From contig CAJJDN010000127.1 in assembly GCA_905182985.1 (NCBI GenBank), forward strand, positions 184,844 through 248,843: a DNA stretch of 64,000 bases, given 5' to 3'. The DNA is from Paramecium sonneborni. Taxonomy: Eukaryota > Ciliophora > Oligohymenophorea > Peniculida > Parameciidae. How positions within the stretch are numbered: position 1 is the first letter of the stretch; every line of letters begins with the position of its first letter. Below are positions 35,898 through 51,100 of the stretch, in pieces. The notes beneath the pieces were generated by a model. That model was not told where the DNA came from and made no database searches. It saw only the letters and a program-made list of their open reading frames with translations. A program made the translations under genes and the position numbers.

Positions 35898-36155
35898 ATG
35901 CAATTAATTAATAATTTGCAATTATATAATCCTGGAGGATTTGTAATTTTAGCAGGTTTCACAAAAAGGCTAAGTACTTTGAGTATTCGATTATTTATTC
36001 ATAATTACTAAGATGCTCATTCTAGAAATTATATAAGTCTCTATAACTTTGGTTAAAAGAGAAGAATATAGTACAAACAAACAAAGAGTATTTTATTAGA
36101 ATCCAAGATTTAATATCTGTTTGAGTAAGTATAAGTATTAAGCCAAACAAAATGA
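35898..36155 (+). CDS. Small ORF, unknown
   Basis: 85 codons from MQLINNLQLYNPGGFVILAG to a TGA at 36153. A short glycine-containing hydrophobic start is followed by a basic stretch (NFGQKRRIQYKQTKS). TGA-free length is a little above chance and composition is protein-like, but there is no homologue I know. It could be a short gene or a chance frame. Confidence 0.3.
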
Positions 36156-36292
36156 AAGTCATTTAGTTTATGATGTATTTTATTTTAAAATTTAATATGT
36201 TATGAGTATGTAGTATGACTTGTTAAGAATAATAAAAGGTTTGGGTATAATAATTTATAAAATTTGATAAAAATATATTTGAAACTAATAAA

Positions 36293-37998
36293 ATGTCAGA
36301 TAGTGAAACTGAACAATAGAGAAAGGTAGTTCTCCCTTAGATAATAATGAACGTGTTTGACACTCAATATTAAGTAGTACGTTATGTTGGATAAGAAATA
36401 TTAAAATGGAAATTAATAGGTGACCCAGAATCATGGGATTGGGATGTTTATTGGACTGATTCTGGGGTTCCTGCAGAAATGTTAAGCAAAATGAAATGTA
36501 TATAACAAAATTATAATTGTTTTAGAGCATTAGAAAGTGAATCATTTTCCTGGAATGTACATATTAGCTCGAAAAAATAATCTAGGTAAATAATTAACTA
36601 AGATGCGTCGTCGCTTTCCAAAGGAATTTAAATTCTTTCCTTTTACTTGGATGTTGCCATCAGATGTTTAAGACTTAAGAGAATATATGAAAGGAAAGGG
36701 TAGAGATGAAACATTAATTGTAAAACCTGAAGCTTCTTGTTAAGGTAGAGGTAAGAATTAATTAGTTAAATTAAGGTATCTTCTTAACTAAGACTCTTGA
36801 ATTTATCACTCCAACAGAAAGATATGTAGTATAGAAATATTTGAGTAATCCTTTTTTAATTGACGGTTTGAAATTTGATTTTAGAATATATGTTCTTGTT
36901 GCAGGATGTGATCCTTTAAGAATATTCATATACACTGAAGGTTTAGCAAGGTTTGCAACTGAAAAATATGTGCCTCCTCATCTCTCTAATTATGATGAAC
37001 TTTGTATGCATTTGACAAATTATGCTATTAACAAAAATAATGAAAACTTTGTTTTTAATGAAGATGTATAACGAATGGATGTTGGACACAAAAGAAGTAT
37101 GTCAAGTGTTTTTGAAAAATTAAAATAGGAAGGCAGAGATATTGATCAGTTATGGATGGACATTAAATAAATTATAATCAAAACTCTTTGTTCTGCCCAA
37201 CCATTTCTTAAACATCAATATACTACAAGCCAACCCAATAATCTAATGAATAATATGTGTTTTGAAATTTTGGGATTTGATATTATTTTGGATAATTCTT
37301 TTATGTAAATAAGTCTTTGTTAATTTAGGCCAATTTTATTAGAAGTAAACCATAGTCCATCATTTACTACTGATTCACCTCTTGATTAATATATCAAGGC
37401 TAATTTAATTGAAGACACACTAGTGCTAATGAATGTTAATAGGGAAGAAAAGTTTAGATTAATGTAAGTTTAAATTCTTATTAAGATAGGAGAAACAACA
37501 AGAAATGCAAAAACGTATTTTGACAGGTAGAAATATTAGAATGACTCAAGAAGATCGAAAGGCTATTATTGAATAATACTAATTGATGAGAGATGCATAT
37601 GAAGATGATCATCTTGGAGGATATGAAAAGATTTATCCATGTGATGAAGAATATGAAACTGAATATTATTCTTAATTTCTAGGATATGCAAGTGATATTT
37701 TTGAAGAATCTACAGGTTATTATTTAATCAAAATTTAGGTACAAAAAAAATCTAATTGCCTAGTCGGAAAATTACTGGAAGTCCTTAAAAATCGCTTAAG
37801 CATGATGCTGCCAAAATATATGCATAACCTTTAAGAGTGGTTGTTCAATCATAACAATCCTAATCAAGGAAAACTAAATAACATACTTTATTATACAAAT
37901 CCATGATCTAACAATAGATTTAATAAGAATAACGTAAAATCTAGATTATGATGAAGTAAAAGGAATAACTTCAATAGAAATAAAAATATATTAAATGA
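36293..37998 (+). CDS. Tubulin tyrosine ligase-like (TTLL) enzyme
   Basis: 527-residue ATP-grasp amino-acid ligase that adds glutamate (or glycine) to tubulin or other targets, acting mainly on ciliary and cortical microtubules in ciliates. Motifs in order: MRRRFPKEFKFFPFTWMLPS, LIVKPEASCQGRGIFL (nucleotide loop), VQKYLSNPFLIDGLKFDFR, HLTNYAINKNN, CFEILGFDIILD and the metal-binding LLEVNHSPSF. Spelling is closest to glutamylase-type TTLLs (TTLL4/6-like), with a basic, Gln-rich C-terminal extension (KQHTLLYKSMIQQQIQQ). Five introns of 28, 25, 24, 22 and 23 nt sit inside conserved motifs, leaving 528 codons. Mono- versus polyglutamylase cannot be decided here. Confidence 0.92.
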
Positions 37999-38236
37999 AA
38001 TATCTAATTTAATTTACCTCTATTTTACATTTTCTTTATCTAAAAATCCTATATCTTTTTCATTATTCATTTTTTTCTAATTCATTAATTATATTTTTTT
38101 ATTCATCTTTGATTGTGAGATATCCTCACTTTCACCTGTTTTTAAATTATTATAATATTATTTATATAATAAGTGAGGTTATAAAGTTAAGCAATAATAC
38201 ATTTATGAAAAACTATCTTATCTGATAATTCATAGG

Positions 38237-40584
<2,348 letters not shown>

Positions 40585-40647
40585 TATTTATCAATTTATA
40601 AATTGCCAATTACCTGTCTAATCCAATAAATCTATATCAATTCTATT

Positions 40648-40966
40648 TCAAAATCCTATGCATCCAAGATCAGTACAAGATCTATCAATTTCTATTTGCA
40701 ACCATTTCTTGAATTTGATACCTACATTTCATAAGTATTAGTAGAATCTTTTTGAAGTTTAAATTCTATCAGTATATTATACATTCAACTTCCTAAAATA
40801 ATTTAATTTTTTAATAACTTTTTTTAAATTCAACTAATCCTCTTTTAGCTTTATATTCTTGAAACTGATCTTCGTTCGTTTTAATTCCCTCACTATTTTT
40901 TTTTTACCAATAATGCTTTAAATATTAGGATGCTGTATTTCTCTTTTCTTTATATGAATTAAGCAT
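40648..40966 (-). CDS. Small protein with long intron, unknown
   Basis: 85 residues: MLNSYKEKRNTASQYLKHYW, then a charged helix (EDQFQEYKAKRGLVEFKKSY) and, after the intron, CIKFKKWLQIEIDRSCTDLG. The reading needs a 61-nt intron (40722-40782), about twice the local norm, which carries TACTAATA close to its 3' end like a branch point. With it the model is 86 codons and ends 63 nt from the convergent kinase stop. No family recognised. Confidence 0.45.
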
Positions 40967-42758
40967 AAGTTATAAAAATAAAGCTAATTATATTTATTTA
41001 TTTTATTACTTAATTACTTAATTCATCTTTTGAATTATATTTATATTTTTCTACTAAAGCATTATTTAATAACCAACATTTAAAATGTGGAATTCTTAAG
41101 AGAGTTCCTTAATTATTAAAAACCTTTTAGATCTAAGTTCAATTTAAAGAAAATCCTAAAGGAAACTTACCTGTTAATCTTTGAATCTAAACTAAAGTTA
41201 AATGATCATCATTTTTGAAAATTTACACCCCTTGTAATTATTATTAAAAATTAATAATTTCAAATGTTAAATGGACTATTGATTGACTTTTAGATCCTTA
41301 ATTTCTCTGATTATAATTAATTTTAAAATACTTTTAAATAATCTATAATCATTTAAGCTTATTACTAAGAATTATTTCAAGGGTGAATAATGCTCAAAAT
41401 TTTAATTTTTAATAAAAATTCTCAATTTGAATTTTTAATAAGTCTTAGTAAAATAATATTTGATAAGTCTCTAGATTATGACCTTATCTAAAAAGTATAA
41501 AATTATATTTAGTCGTAGCTATTTATAATAGTCAATATTTTTTATATCTAATGAAATTTTTGTATATTTTATTATTTAATAATAAATTATAAGAAAATCA
41601 TTTAATTGAAATTTTATGATATTTTTTTTTTTATACTTATTAAATTTATTTAATAATTTTAAATAACAATAAACCCAAATATTCAATAATAAACTTCATC
41701 TCAATGTAATTAAAATTTTTCTTGATTTATATTCATTTTGTTACCTGATATAAATTATGCAAGTTTTGTTGTTCATATATTTTAAATAAAGAAAAAAATA
41801 ATTTAAATATTACATTATCTTTTTTTAACTTCTAAAATTTAAAAATAATTTTAAATATTAAAATTCATTTAGCTACTTTTGATAAAAATGAATAAGTGCT
41901 TAAATCTTTTAATTGTTCTATAGAGATATTCTAAAATTGTATTTCTTCTTTTATGGTCTTATGAAAGGGAGAGAAACATACAAGATGTATTCTTTTATAG
42001 ATATATTCTATTTTTTTATTCTAAATTATGAATAGCAATTTTTAATGACCGGGAAAAATGATTTTATATTACAGCACACCTCATGTAAATTAATTAACAG
42101 CATTTAATTAGAAATACTTAGAATTTATTTCTACTTTAGGTTTTTTAGATCAAACTTATAAATATCTATCAACAATAAAGTGTAATTTCATTCTTTAGTC
42201 ATTTAGAATTGAATATTGATAAAATATTATAAAAGAATTAAATTAAAGCAATTTCTGTATAAGAAATAGTATTGTAAATGTTATCAAAATTAGAGTATTT
42301 TAGAATAAGCTAGAAATTGAAAATATTTATCCTTTTTTTATCACTAGAATAAAGATCTTCTTGCTCCAGGTTGTAAATTTATTTTATATTAATAATGTTT
42401 ATCAGTTTGGCATATTTATGGGAATAGTTTTTTTAAATATAAATCAATAAAAAATTTGTAATACTTTTAATTTTACAAATTAACTGTTATCCTTTGTTTT
42501 TATCGTGAAAGTGGCTTTCTATCAATCAATACAATTCATTAATAAATAATAATGGTTTAATATGAAAGGTAAATTCACCAAATATCAGATTAGTTTTGTT
42601 TTAATTGTATGGATTATATATTGAATTATTTTGACTCAAGGTTTAAAGTTGATTATTTATGATTAATTATATATAATAAAATGTTGAGTGAAATAGTTCA
42701 TCGAAGAAGTTTGAAGTATAATTAATTAAATATTTTATAAAATCACATAGATAGTTAT
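40967..42758. other. Long gene-poor stretch
   Basis: About 1.8 kb of very AT-rich sequence between a small minus-strand gene and the 3' end of the channel genes. The best frame is 65 codons on the plus strand (41085-41282, MWNSQESSLIIKNLLDLSS...), which may be chance. Otherwise nothing recognised. It is the longest apparently empty interval in the window. Confidence 0.45.
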
Positions 42759-45091
42759 TCATGTTTTATTTTATTGTACTCTTCTATAAAATGTTTTCAT
42801 TCTATTAATTCTTCTATTAACAACTCTGTAATCACGATTAGTGAAGTTTTTCATAACATTCAAGACATTTTCATCGATGCGATAATGTTCTAAATTAGCA
42901 TTTTTATCAAAATTATCTAAGCTTTCTTTTTTGATTTTGAGAAATTCTGAATACAAGTCATTTATAACTTAAGGAATTCTTTCTAATTTTAAAAGACGTC
43001 CTTAATTTACTAACTATTTAACTTTTGATAGTCTAAATTAATCTACAACATTTTATTATTTCCTTTTGGTTATGGAATCAATAGATACATCATCATTTTG
43101 AGTTGGTAATCCAAGATCAGAAATATAATGTGAATTAATTTATTCTTATTAGAGTAATCCATTTTCTAATTATAAATCAAGAGCTGATTCAATCTTTTCA
43201 ACCATGTTTAAGTAACTATTTTTTGATTTCTAATTTTTTCTTTAATGTAAATGATGTCTAATTTGATTTATATTAGATCCTTTATCTACTGCTATTTTAC
43301 CTCTACTTGGACTATAAAATACTACAGGACAATCCATAAAATTGTGACTTCTTAAACAAACTTGACATTAAATAGGACATAAATCAAATTATAAATCATC
43401 TCTTAACAAACAATATTGTTCATAATTACCAGATTATTTTTTTACTACTTCAATAAACTCTTCATGATCTATATAAGCAATCTCTGAAAATTTAGTTGCT
43501 TTAGTAGTATAATGAACAGAATTCCTTAATAAGAATTCTCTAATACCAAATGAACCTTGTTTTTATTTTCTAATTGAAACTTTGTTTATAAGTGATTCTA
43601 TTTCTCCTCTAAGAAGAAACATAGCTTTAGGAACAAAATCTCCTTATTAAAATATTATTTATCCAGGGATATATTTTTATGTTTTAACTACTCTACTTAA
43701 TTAAGCTAAAAGTGAATCATTAAATCTATTTAGTAATTAACATTATTTCAATTTTGGAATATAAATACTAGCTTTTAATTCTTATTTTAAATCATCATTA
43801 AGAAGATCCATTAAAACATCTTAAGTTTCATCTAGAGTAAAGAAATATTCAAAATATTTTCTGATCTTCATTTAAAGAATAGGATTAATTTTATTTTTTT
43901 TTAAATATGAATTTACAGTAGCCATATTATTCCTATGTTTATCAGTCTTTTCTCTCAATTAACCAAATATTTATTAAATTGCAGATATTGTGTATCCAAA
44001 TATTAGTGATGTTATTAAAACTGTAAATATTACAAACATTTATTCAAACTAATTCTATGGAACAATATCTCCATATCCAATTGTAAATGCAGTTATAGTT
44101 CCAAAATATAATGAAGCAATATATCTAGCAATCCAATCTTTTTCAGCATAACCATATCTTGTTAACCAACAATTTTCAAAATTACTTTATAATTCTATTT
44201 AACCTACAAAATGCCAAGCGCAACCAAGCATATGTGATACCAAAATTAAAAAATATAAGAGTTTACATATATCTATTGGAGCTGCAAATTTATCTCTAAT
44301 TAAGGATATCTCCTCAATTTATTCAAAAATTTTCTTAACTCTTGTTATTCTCAATAATAGCACAAAATTAATGTAAGGAATCTAATATTAAGAAATTAAA
44401 AAAGGTATGACTACAATTAAATCATAAGCAAAATCTCCTTAAAAATAATGCTTAAAAATTTTCCGTCTGCTTTCATGAATCATACCTTTAGAATAGTATG
44501 CTGTATTAAAGTTAAGTATTATTTCTAATAGGAAAATCCTTAATATTAATTTATAAATACCCAACTAGGTAGTGTACTGAATAAAAAATCAATAACAGCA
44601 TTATCACCATTTAATTAAAATGATAATTGCATAGGAATGTAGAAGATATTAATTATGATAAGTACAAGAATAATTAGATCCATAACCAATTTTATTTTAC
44701 TATCTGGTTTAATTACCATAAATTCGTATGATGGTAATTTATTTACTATCATAGAGGTTATAAAATCAAGAAATGTAAATGGTGCTTTTACTAATCCTTT
44801 TCTTTAATAATACAAAAAATCTGATGCTTTATCACCAATTATGTTATGGATGCGATTAGTTATTAATTTAAATCTGTATTTTTCAGCAGCCTATTTCAAT
44901 TTGATTATAAATTTGGTAATGTGAACAAATATTTATAATGCGTTCTCCTTCCAAGGTTATGAAAAACCTAAAATCAATGAAGCTTCAGGTGATTCCCTTG
45001 TATTGGTTGGATGAAGAGGCTTTATTAAAGAGAAATGTCTAGTACGTCTACCAGTCGAGGCACCCGTTAATAAAATATGTTCAATATTCAT
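42759..45091 (-). CDS. Cyclic-nucleotide-gated-type K+ channel 1 (one frameshift)
   Basis: About 769 residues; paralogue of the next gene. Six-segment channel: S4 is LLLRITRVKKIFEQ, the pore reads YFGTITAFTIGYGDIVP with the K+-selectivity sequence GYGD, followed by the C-linker (KINPILQMKIRKYFEYFF) and a cyclic-nucleotide-binding domain (QKYIPGQIIFQQGDFVPKAM...). A Cys-rich tail follows (LCPIQCQVCLRSHNF). Around 44531-44555 (region between S1 and S2) the frame changes: even after removing a 22-nt intron one extra base remains in GATTTTC, next to a T run. 2333 minus 22 minus 1 is a whole number of codons. Probably a homopolymer sequencing error; a recent pseudogene is possible. Membrane excitability or ciliary reversal control is expected. 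Confidence 0.8.
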
Positions 45092-47525
45092 TTATTATTA
45101 AATATGGTTATCAAATGTTAATTATTCATTAAATTAGGATTAATATTTTAAGATTTATTGATTGCATGTGTCATTTTAGTCTTTCCTAATCTGGTCTTAC
45201 TATAAAATTATTCTCTAGGTTTATTATGTTGTTATTTTTAAAAATTTGTAAGCACTTTACTAATATTTTTATCTTTATGATAATGAGAAAATTCAACATG
45301 TTAATCAAATTGAATTAAATCCTCTTTTTTAAATTGTATAAATTCTTAATGAAGATTTTCTAATTATGATTCTTCATATTTAGAATTAGATTTCTCATCT
45401 TTTTTAAATAAACTCTTATAAACAAATCTTTTCATTCTTGGAGTTTCTCCATTATTATTATTCAAACTATTTAATTATAATTTTTAGATAACTTTAAGTG
45501 ATTTCAATTTGTCATCCTCTAAGGTTTGCTATTTAGTTTATAAATCAATATATCCATATCTTCTTATAATAGATTCATTCATTCCTTCACTTAAAGTTTC
45601 ATTATCACACATAAAATCTATTGCAGAAGTAATTTTGTTCTAAAAGTTTTAAAAAGTTCTTCTTTTTTTCTTCTCAAATTTTCTTTTATTTTTATATCGA
45701 GGTTAAAATATAGAATCGCTATAATCACATGCTATTTTTGATATTGATGGACTATAAAATACTATTGGACATCTATTAAAATTATGAAAATGAGAACAAA
45801 TTTCACATGATGTTTAGACTGAAGAATAGAGTAAGTCATCTTTCATTTAACAAAATTGTTCTTAATTAGATTATTTTTCTCGTATTATATGATAAAAATC
45901 CTAAAAAGTAATAAAAAAATTAATACATCATATCGAATATAAGCTATTTCTGTAAATTAAGTTGCTCTACTCGCATAATGAATTCTTTTTTAAAGAAAAA
46001 ACTCTCGAACTCCCAAAGATCCTTCTGATTTTAATTGAATTGAGACTTTATTAATTTATATATCTACTTCTCCCTAAATAATGAAGAATGCTTTATTCAT
46101 TTAATCATTTTCCTAAAAAATTATTTATCCAGGTATAAATTTCTATGTTTATACAACACTACAAATCTAATTTAAAAGACTTTCATCAAACTTTTAAAAT
46201 AATTTGCACTTTATCATTAAAGGCATAAATATGCTTGTTCTTAGTTCTAATTTCAAATCATCATTTAGATTATCCATTAATAATTCCGGACTCTCATCTA
46301 AAGTAAAGAAATATTCAAAATATTTCCTAATCTTCATTTAAAGCATTGGACTTATCTTATTCTTTTTCATATAAGAATTGATTTTAGCCATCTTATTTCT
46401 GTGCTAATCAGTCTTCTCTCTCAACTATCCAAAAATATTTTAAATTGATGAAATTGTGTAACCAAATACCAATGATGTAATTAAAACCATAACAATTAAA
46501 TAAATCTATTCAATTAATGTTTATGGTACGATATCTCCAAAACCAACAGTGAAGGATGTAATCGTTCCAAAGTATAAGGAAGCAACATATCTTGTAATCC
46601 AATCCTTCTCTCCGTAACCATATTTTATTAACCATCCAGTATTATTGTAAAACAATTCTTGAATCCCTATATAATGCCAAGCACAACCACTCATATGAGC
46701 TACAAAAATTAAGAAAAGCATTAATTTCATCACATCTATTGGAGCTGCAAATTTCTCTCTTATTAATGTAATTTCTTCTATTTATTCAAATATTTTATTC
46801 ACTCTTGTCATCCTCAACAACAATACAAAATTTAAATAAGGAATGTTATATTGAGATATCAAAAAAGGTATCACTACCAATACATCTTTGAAAAAATCAC
46901 CTTTTATATAATGCTAGAATATTTTAGAACGATCTTCATGAATCATTCCTTTGTAATAATATGCTGTATTAAAATTCACAACTATTTCCATCAAGAATAC
47001 CCAACTTGGAATTGTACTAAATAAAAAATCAACAGTTTATGCATTTTCCTGTAATGAAAATGATAATTGCATTGGAATATAAAAAATATTCATGACAATT
47101 AAAATTAGTATTGTACAATCAACCAAAAGTTTTACTTTACTATCTGGTTTTATCACTCTGATGTTCATATCAACTAAAAAATTGTAAATTAATAGACTTT
47201 TTATGTATTAGTTGAAAGTCCATTTTTAATTTACCTGCCCTTTTGATTAGTAAAATAAATAATCAGATGCATTGTCTCCTATTATTTGATATATTCTATG
47301 AGTAATTTATCGAAGATGATATTAATCAACAGCTTTTCTCAACTTCACTATAAACTTTGTTGCAGCACAAAAAATTTTAAGAGAATGTTTCCTCCAAATA
47401 TAGTCGAAGCCTTCTACTAAAGAATTTTCTGGGGAGTCATTCTCAGCGAAATTATGAGTGTCTGGTTTTGTGAGTTCACCTCTACAAGTGAATATTCTTT
47501 CAGTTTGAAAATTATTGAAATTCAT
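45088..47525 (-). CDS. Cyclic-nucleotide-gated-type K+ channel 2
   Basis: 803 residues, intact. N-terminal cytoplasmic region, S1 VDCTILILIVMNIFYIPMQL, S2-S3, S4 VLLLRMTRVNKIFEQ, pore YFGTITSFTVGFGDIVP (selectivity GFGD, allowed in K+ channels), a C-linker KISPMLQMKIRKYFEYFFTL and a cyclic-nucleotide-binding domain (QKFIPGQIIFQEND...GSLGVREFFLQK). The tail of about 220 residues is charged and includes a Cys motif (CEICSHFHNFNRCP) shared with channel 1. One 26-nt intron after YIRYD is needed and leaves 804 codons. Its TGA overlaps the ATG of channel 1 (ATGA). Tandem duplication is the likely origin of the pair. Confidence 0.88.
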
Positions 47526-48124
47526 GATTATTTTTTATAATAAGCTTATAATCCTCTTAATTATCATTAATTAAAACTAAAGAATTTCATTTTAGGCATT
47601 TTTCATTTTGAATATTCTGTTTTAAAAAAAACTTTTAAATTTATTTAGAATTTTTAAGCTGTCTGACTCATGATTTAAAAGCTTTTACTAAATTTAATTT
47701 GTTTTAATTTTCATTCAAATAAGGTCTGACATACTTATTATTTGATAATTATGATAAAAACCATTAATTATCAGAAATAACATTATTTAAATTAAAACCA
47801 GATAGTTTGATTTAAAAAAATAAGTAAAAAAATTATTTTAAGAGACAATCTGTTTTAATAAAATTTTTATAAATTTCATATGATTTTATATTTCTGTCTT
47901 TATAATAGTAAAAAAATTTTAATTATGTTAAGATATAAAATTTTGACATATAATTTGTTTATATAAATAAAAAATATCAAAATTAAATTTTACAAAATGT
48001 CATTCTTTGCCTATAATTTTTTTTATCAAATTAGTTTAAGCATTATTTGTTAGATTATTTTCACTATTTGTTGATAGAATTTATTATGGTCTCAAAAACA
48101 CAATATTGTAATCTCTTGGACTTA
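47526..48124. other. Intergenic, AT-rich
   Basis: About 600 nt upstream of channel 2 and downstream of the giant surface protein gene, both on the minus strand. No gene seen. Confidence 0.5.
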
Positions 48125-51100
48125 TCAATCCACTTGTAGAACGATATGTTGATATTTGTGAAACTAAATTGATATTTATTGTATTTACATTTATTTCTCT
48201 CTATACTAACAAGCTTTTTACGAACTGAATAAAGATATTTTTTTATTTTTTTATATTTCTCAATTACTAATTTTCTTCTCTAACTTTTATTAATAAACCA
48301 CCTGTCCAAACATTAGTATTAAAGGAGTTTTGATTTTAATCTATCTTTAAGAAAATCTTTAATCTTATCTATTAACTCCTCATAAGCCTACAAATATCCG
48401 TTTATCAAACCTTTAAGGAATGTTATTAGAATATATAAATTAGTTAAAATTACTGAAAATAAAATAATTGTATAAAATCTATTTGTCTAAGATAATGAGA
48501 GTACTGCAAATAATGTAAAAGTACATAATAAAATACTTTTTTATTCAAGCTAATTAAATTTTTTGGTTTTAAAAGGTAAAACAATATAATTAGTATAAGA
48601 ATAGGCAAACATAATAATGAATAATAAGGTGCATTTAATCACTAAATTATCTTAGTAGAATGTTATAGCAATTATAATCATTTCTCTACTGATAATCCTA
48701 ATAATTTCCCAAAAATAAGCTTTAGGCTAATATTCTAAATACAAAAATCCCCATTATCTTCTAATATCATATCTTTGTAATGAATCTTTATATCTAGTTA
48801 AACATAATGTAAATATTCCTGGTATTATTGCTCCAATAATAATTGTAAGAGTAATAAGATAAGGAATCCACTATTAATGGGATTAAGCATCAAAGCTATA
48901 TGATAAGTTGGCCTGAATCCATTTAATTCCTGATAAAGTTCTAAAAGATAATGAGGATATCAATAGCTGAATCACTTAAATTTGATAATAACAAAACAAA
49001 TATAAAATACAGGTTGTAATCACTACTTGGTTATAATCGATCTTATTGAAGACTTTCATAATGAAATAAATAAATAAAAAAATGAGCCCATAAACAATAG
49101 GACAAATTATACTATAAATTATTTTTACATATATAAGTCCAGCTTAAAAATTTTAGGCTAAAAAGCAATCTGTTGTAATTAATAGCATGGTTTGAGAATT
49201 ACCAACAATATTATAATAATCTTTAAATACTTATGGAATTTCAACATTAAAATTTAAAATAATAGCCACTATCTGAAGATAATTAACAAACATCTTCATA
49301 ATTGGGCCAGTTTATTTGTTATGGTTAATTAGCAATTATCTTGTTCCAATTTTATTTCTTTATAGTTCTAAAATCATATTTTTAACTCCATTTGTTGATA
49401 GATAAATTGAAAACAAATTCCTTTAATAAAATAGAAAATATATACCAGAGGATTATCAATATGATATAAAGTATTTATTTATCCAAATCCTCGCATTTTT
49501 AACATTGATACAATTTCTATTGACTATATTAACCTTATCCTCTAGTATTGTAATGATCACAAGATTCACAACATGCTCCTATCTAACCAATTGCACAGCT
49601 TTCATCTCCTTATGTCCATCCACCTAAACAGTTTTCAATTCTGTTTTAACAATACTCAACAATTTAAATATCCAAATGAGGTCTCCAATATCCAGATTTT
49701 AATTATATTTAAGCAGGTGTTATTGATATTGTAGTGTCTTCATCCATAAAATTACACTCTGTGGCATTTCTTGTAACCGAATATTATTTTTTTTTTATAT
49801 CACATAAATAACAAGCATTATCAGTTAGATTTTTATATTCTCCTAATTGGCAAGGAAACGTTTAGATATATAAATATAAGAAATATTTTGAGTTGTAATT
49901 ATTTATCTAATATGGAAAAGCCTCATCATATATAGGAATTTCAACACTATCACAACTTATTTTAAGGATTAATATTGATTCATTAACTTCATTTCCATAG
50001 TATAGAATTAAATCGTCTAAATTATAATCTTAAGTTTATAAATCAAAGACTTTTCGATTATAATTTGTATAATTATTTGTGAAAATATAATCCTTTTAAT
50101 CTTATTGTATACCACTTTCAATTATACATATAGTATTATTAAGATTATATTATTATTCTTTATAAGCATTTAGAGCTAAGACTCTAAATTTTAAATTTAA
50201 ATTTTCATATTCCTATCTAATCATGTTAAAATATTAATAAGAGGAAATTTTTTAACCACTTGGTAATTTTAATATATATTTATTAGAAAAATCACTTGAA
50301 TTTGATATGTAAGCATTTAAAATACCATTTTCTAAAACATGAAGTGTTCTAAATTATGTATTTCTATACAATACTGTTAGTTAAGTTGAATGTGAAGAGC
50401 TAGTGTTTCCATATTGGTAAGCACTATTATTATTTAAGTAATTTAATGTTTTATTTAATTCAGGAAGATTATATGTTCCTAAATAAATGGCACCTCCTTC
50501 TTTTGCAGTGTTTGAAACAATAAGATTGTTTTAAAATATAAAGTTTGTAGTTTACCCTTCATAGTAAACACCTCCTCCTTACTCACCTGCAATATTTTGA
50601 CTTAAAATACTATTTGCTATTTTAATTCCTATTCCTTTGCTCCCTACACAACCACCTCTTTTTGCGTAATTTCTATAACAAAACATTGTGTCAATTGTGT
50701 ATACAGAAATGCTATTGTTTTTTTTACTTTCATCATCTTAAACAAATTATAAACATCCCCTTTAACCACAATTATTATCCATCAACCATATATTTTATAA
50801 AAAAATATTATTAGATTATTCTTCAATTATTCTTAGATAGAACAACCCTTACTAACAATTAGAACATGTATTATTTAGAAATTAACTTTATTTTATTGAA
50901 ATTTAGTCTTTGTTTTTTACATTTATAATTTCAACTAAGTTTTTAATGTAGTCTTAGGGTTATTCTAATAATTCTTATAATTTTATTAATTTATAAGTTG
51001 AATTTTTAAGTTTTATGGTATAATTATTTTGGCAATCTAATATGAATTTGTTCTCATCCTCTATTTTTTATTAAATTTGAATTATAGATAAACTTGGATC

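Noticed and set aside
41085..41282. 65-codon plus-strand ORF as a gene
   Set aside because: Length is near chance for a code with one stop codon and the product matches nothing I recognise; mentioned only inside the spacer entry.
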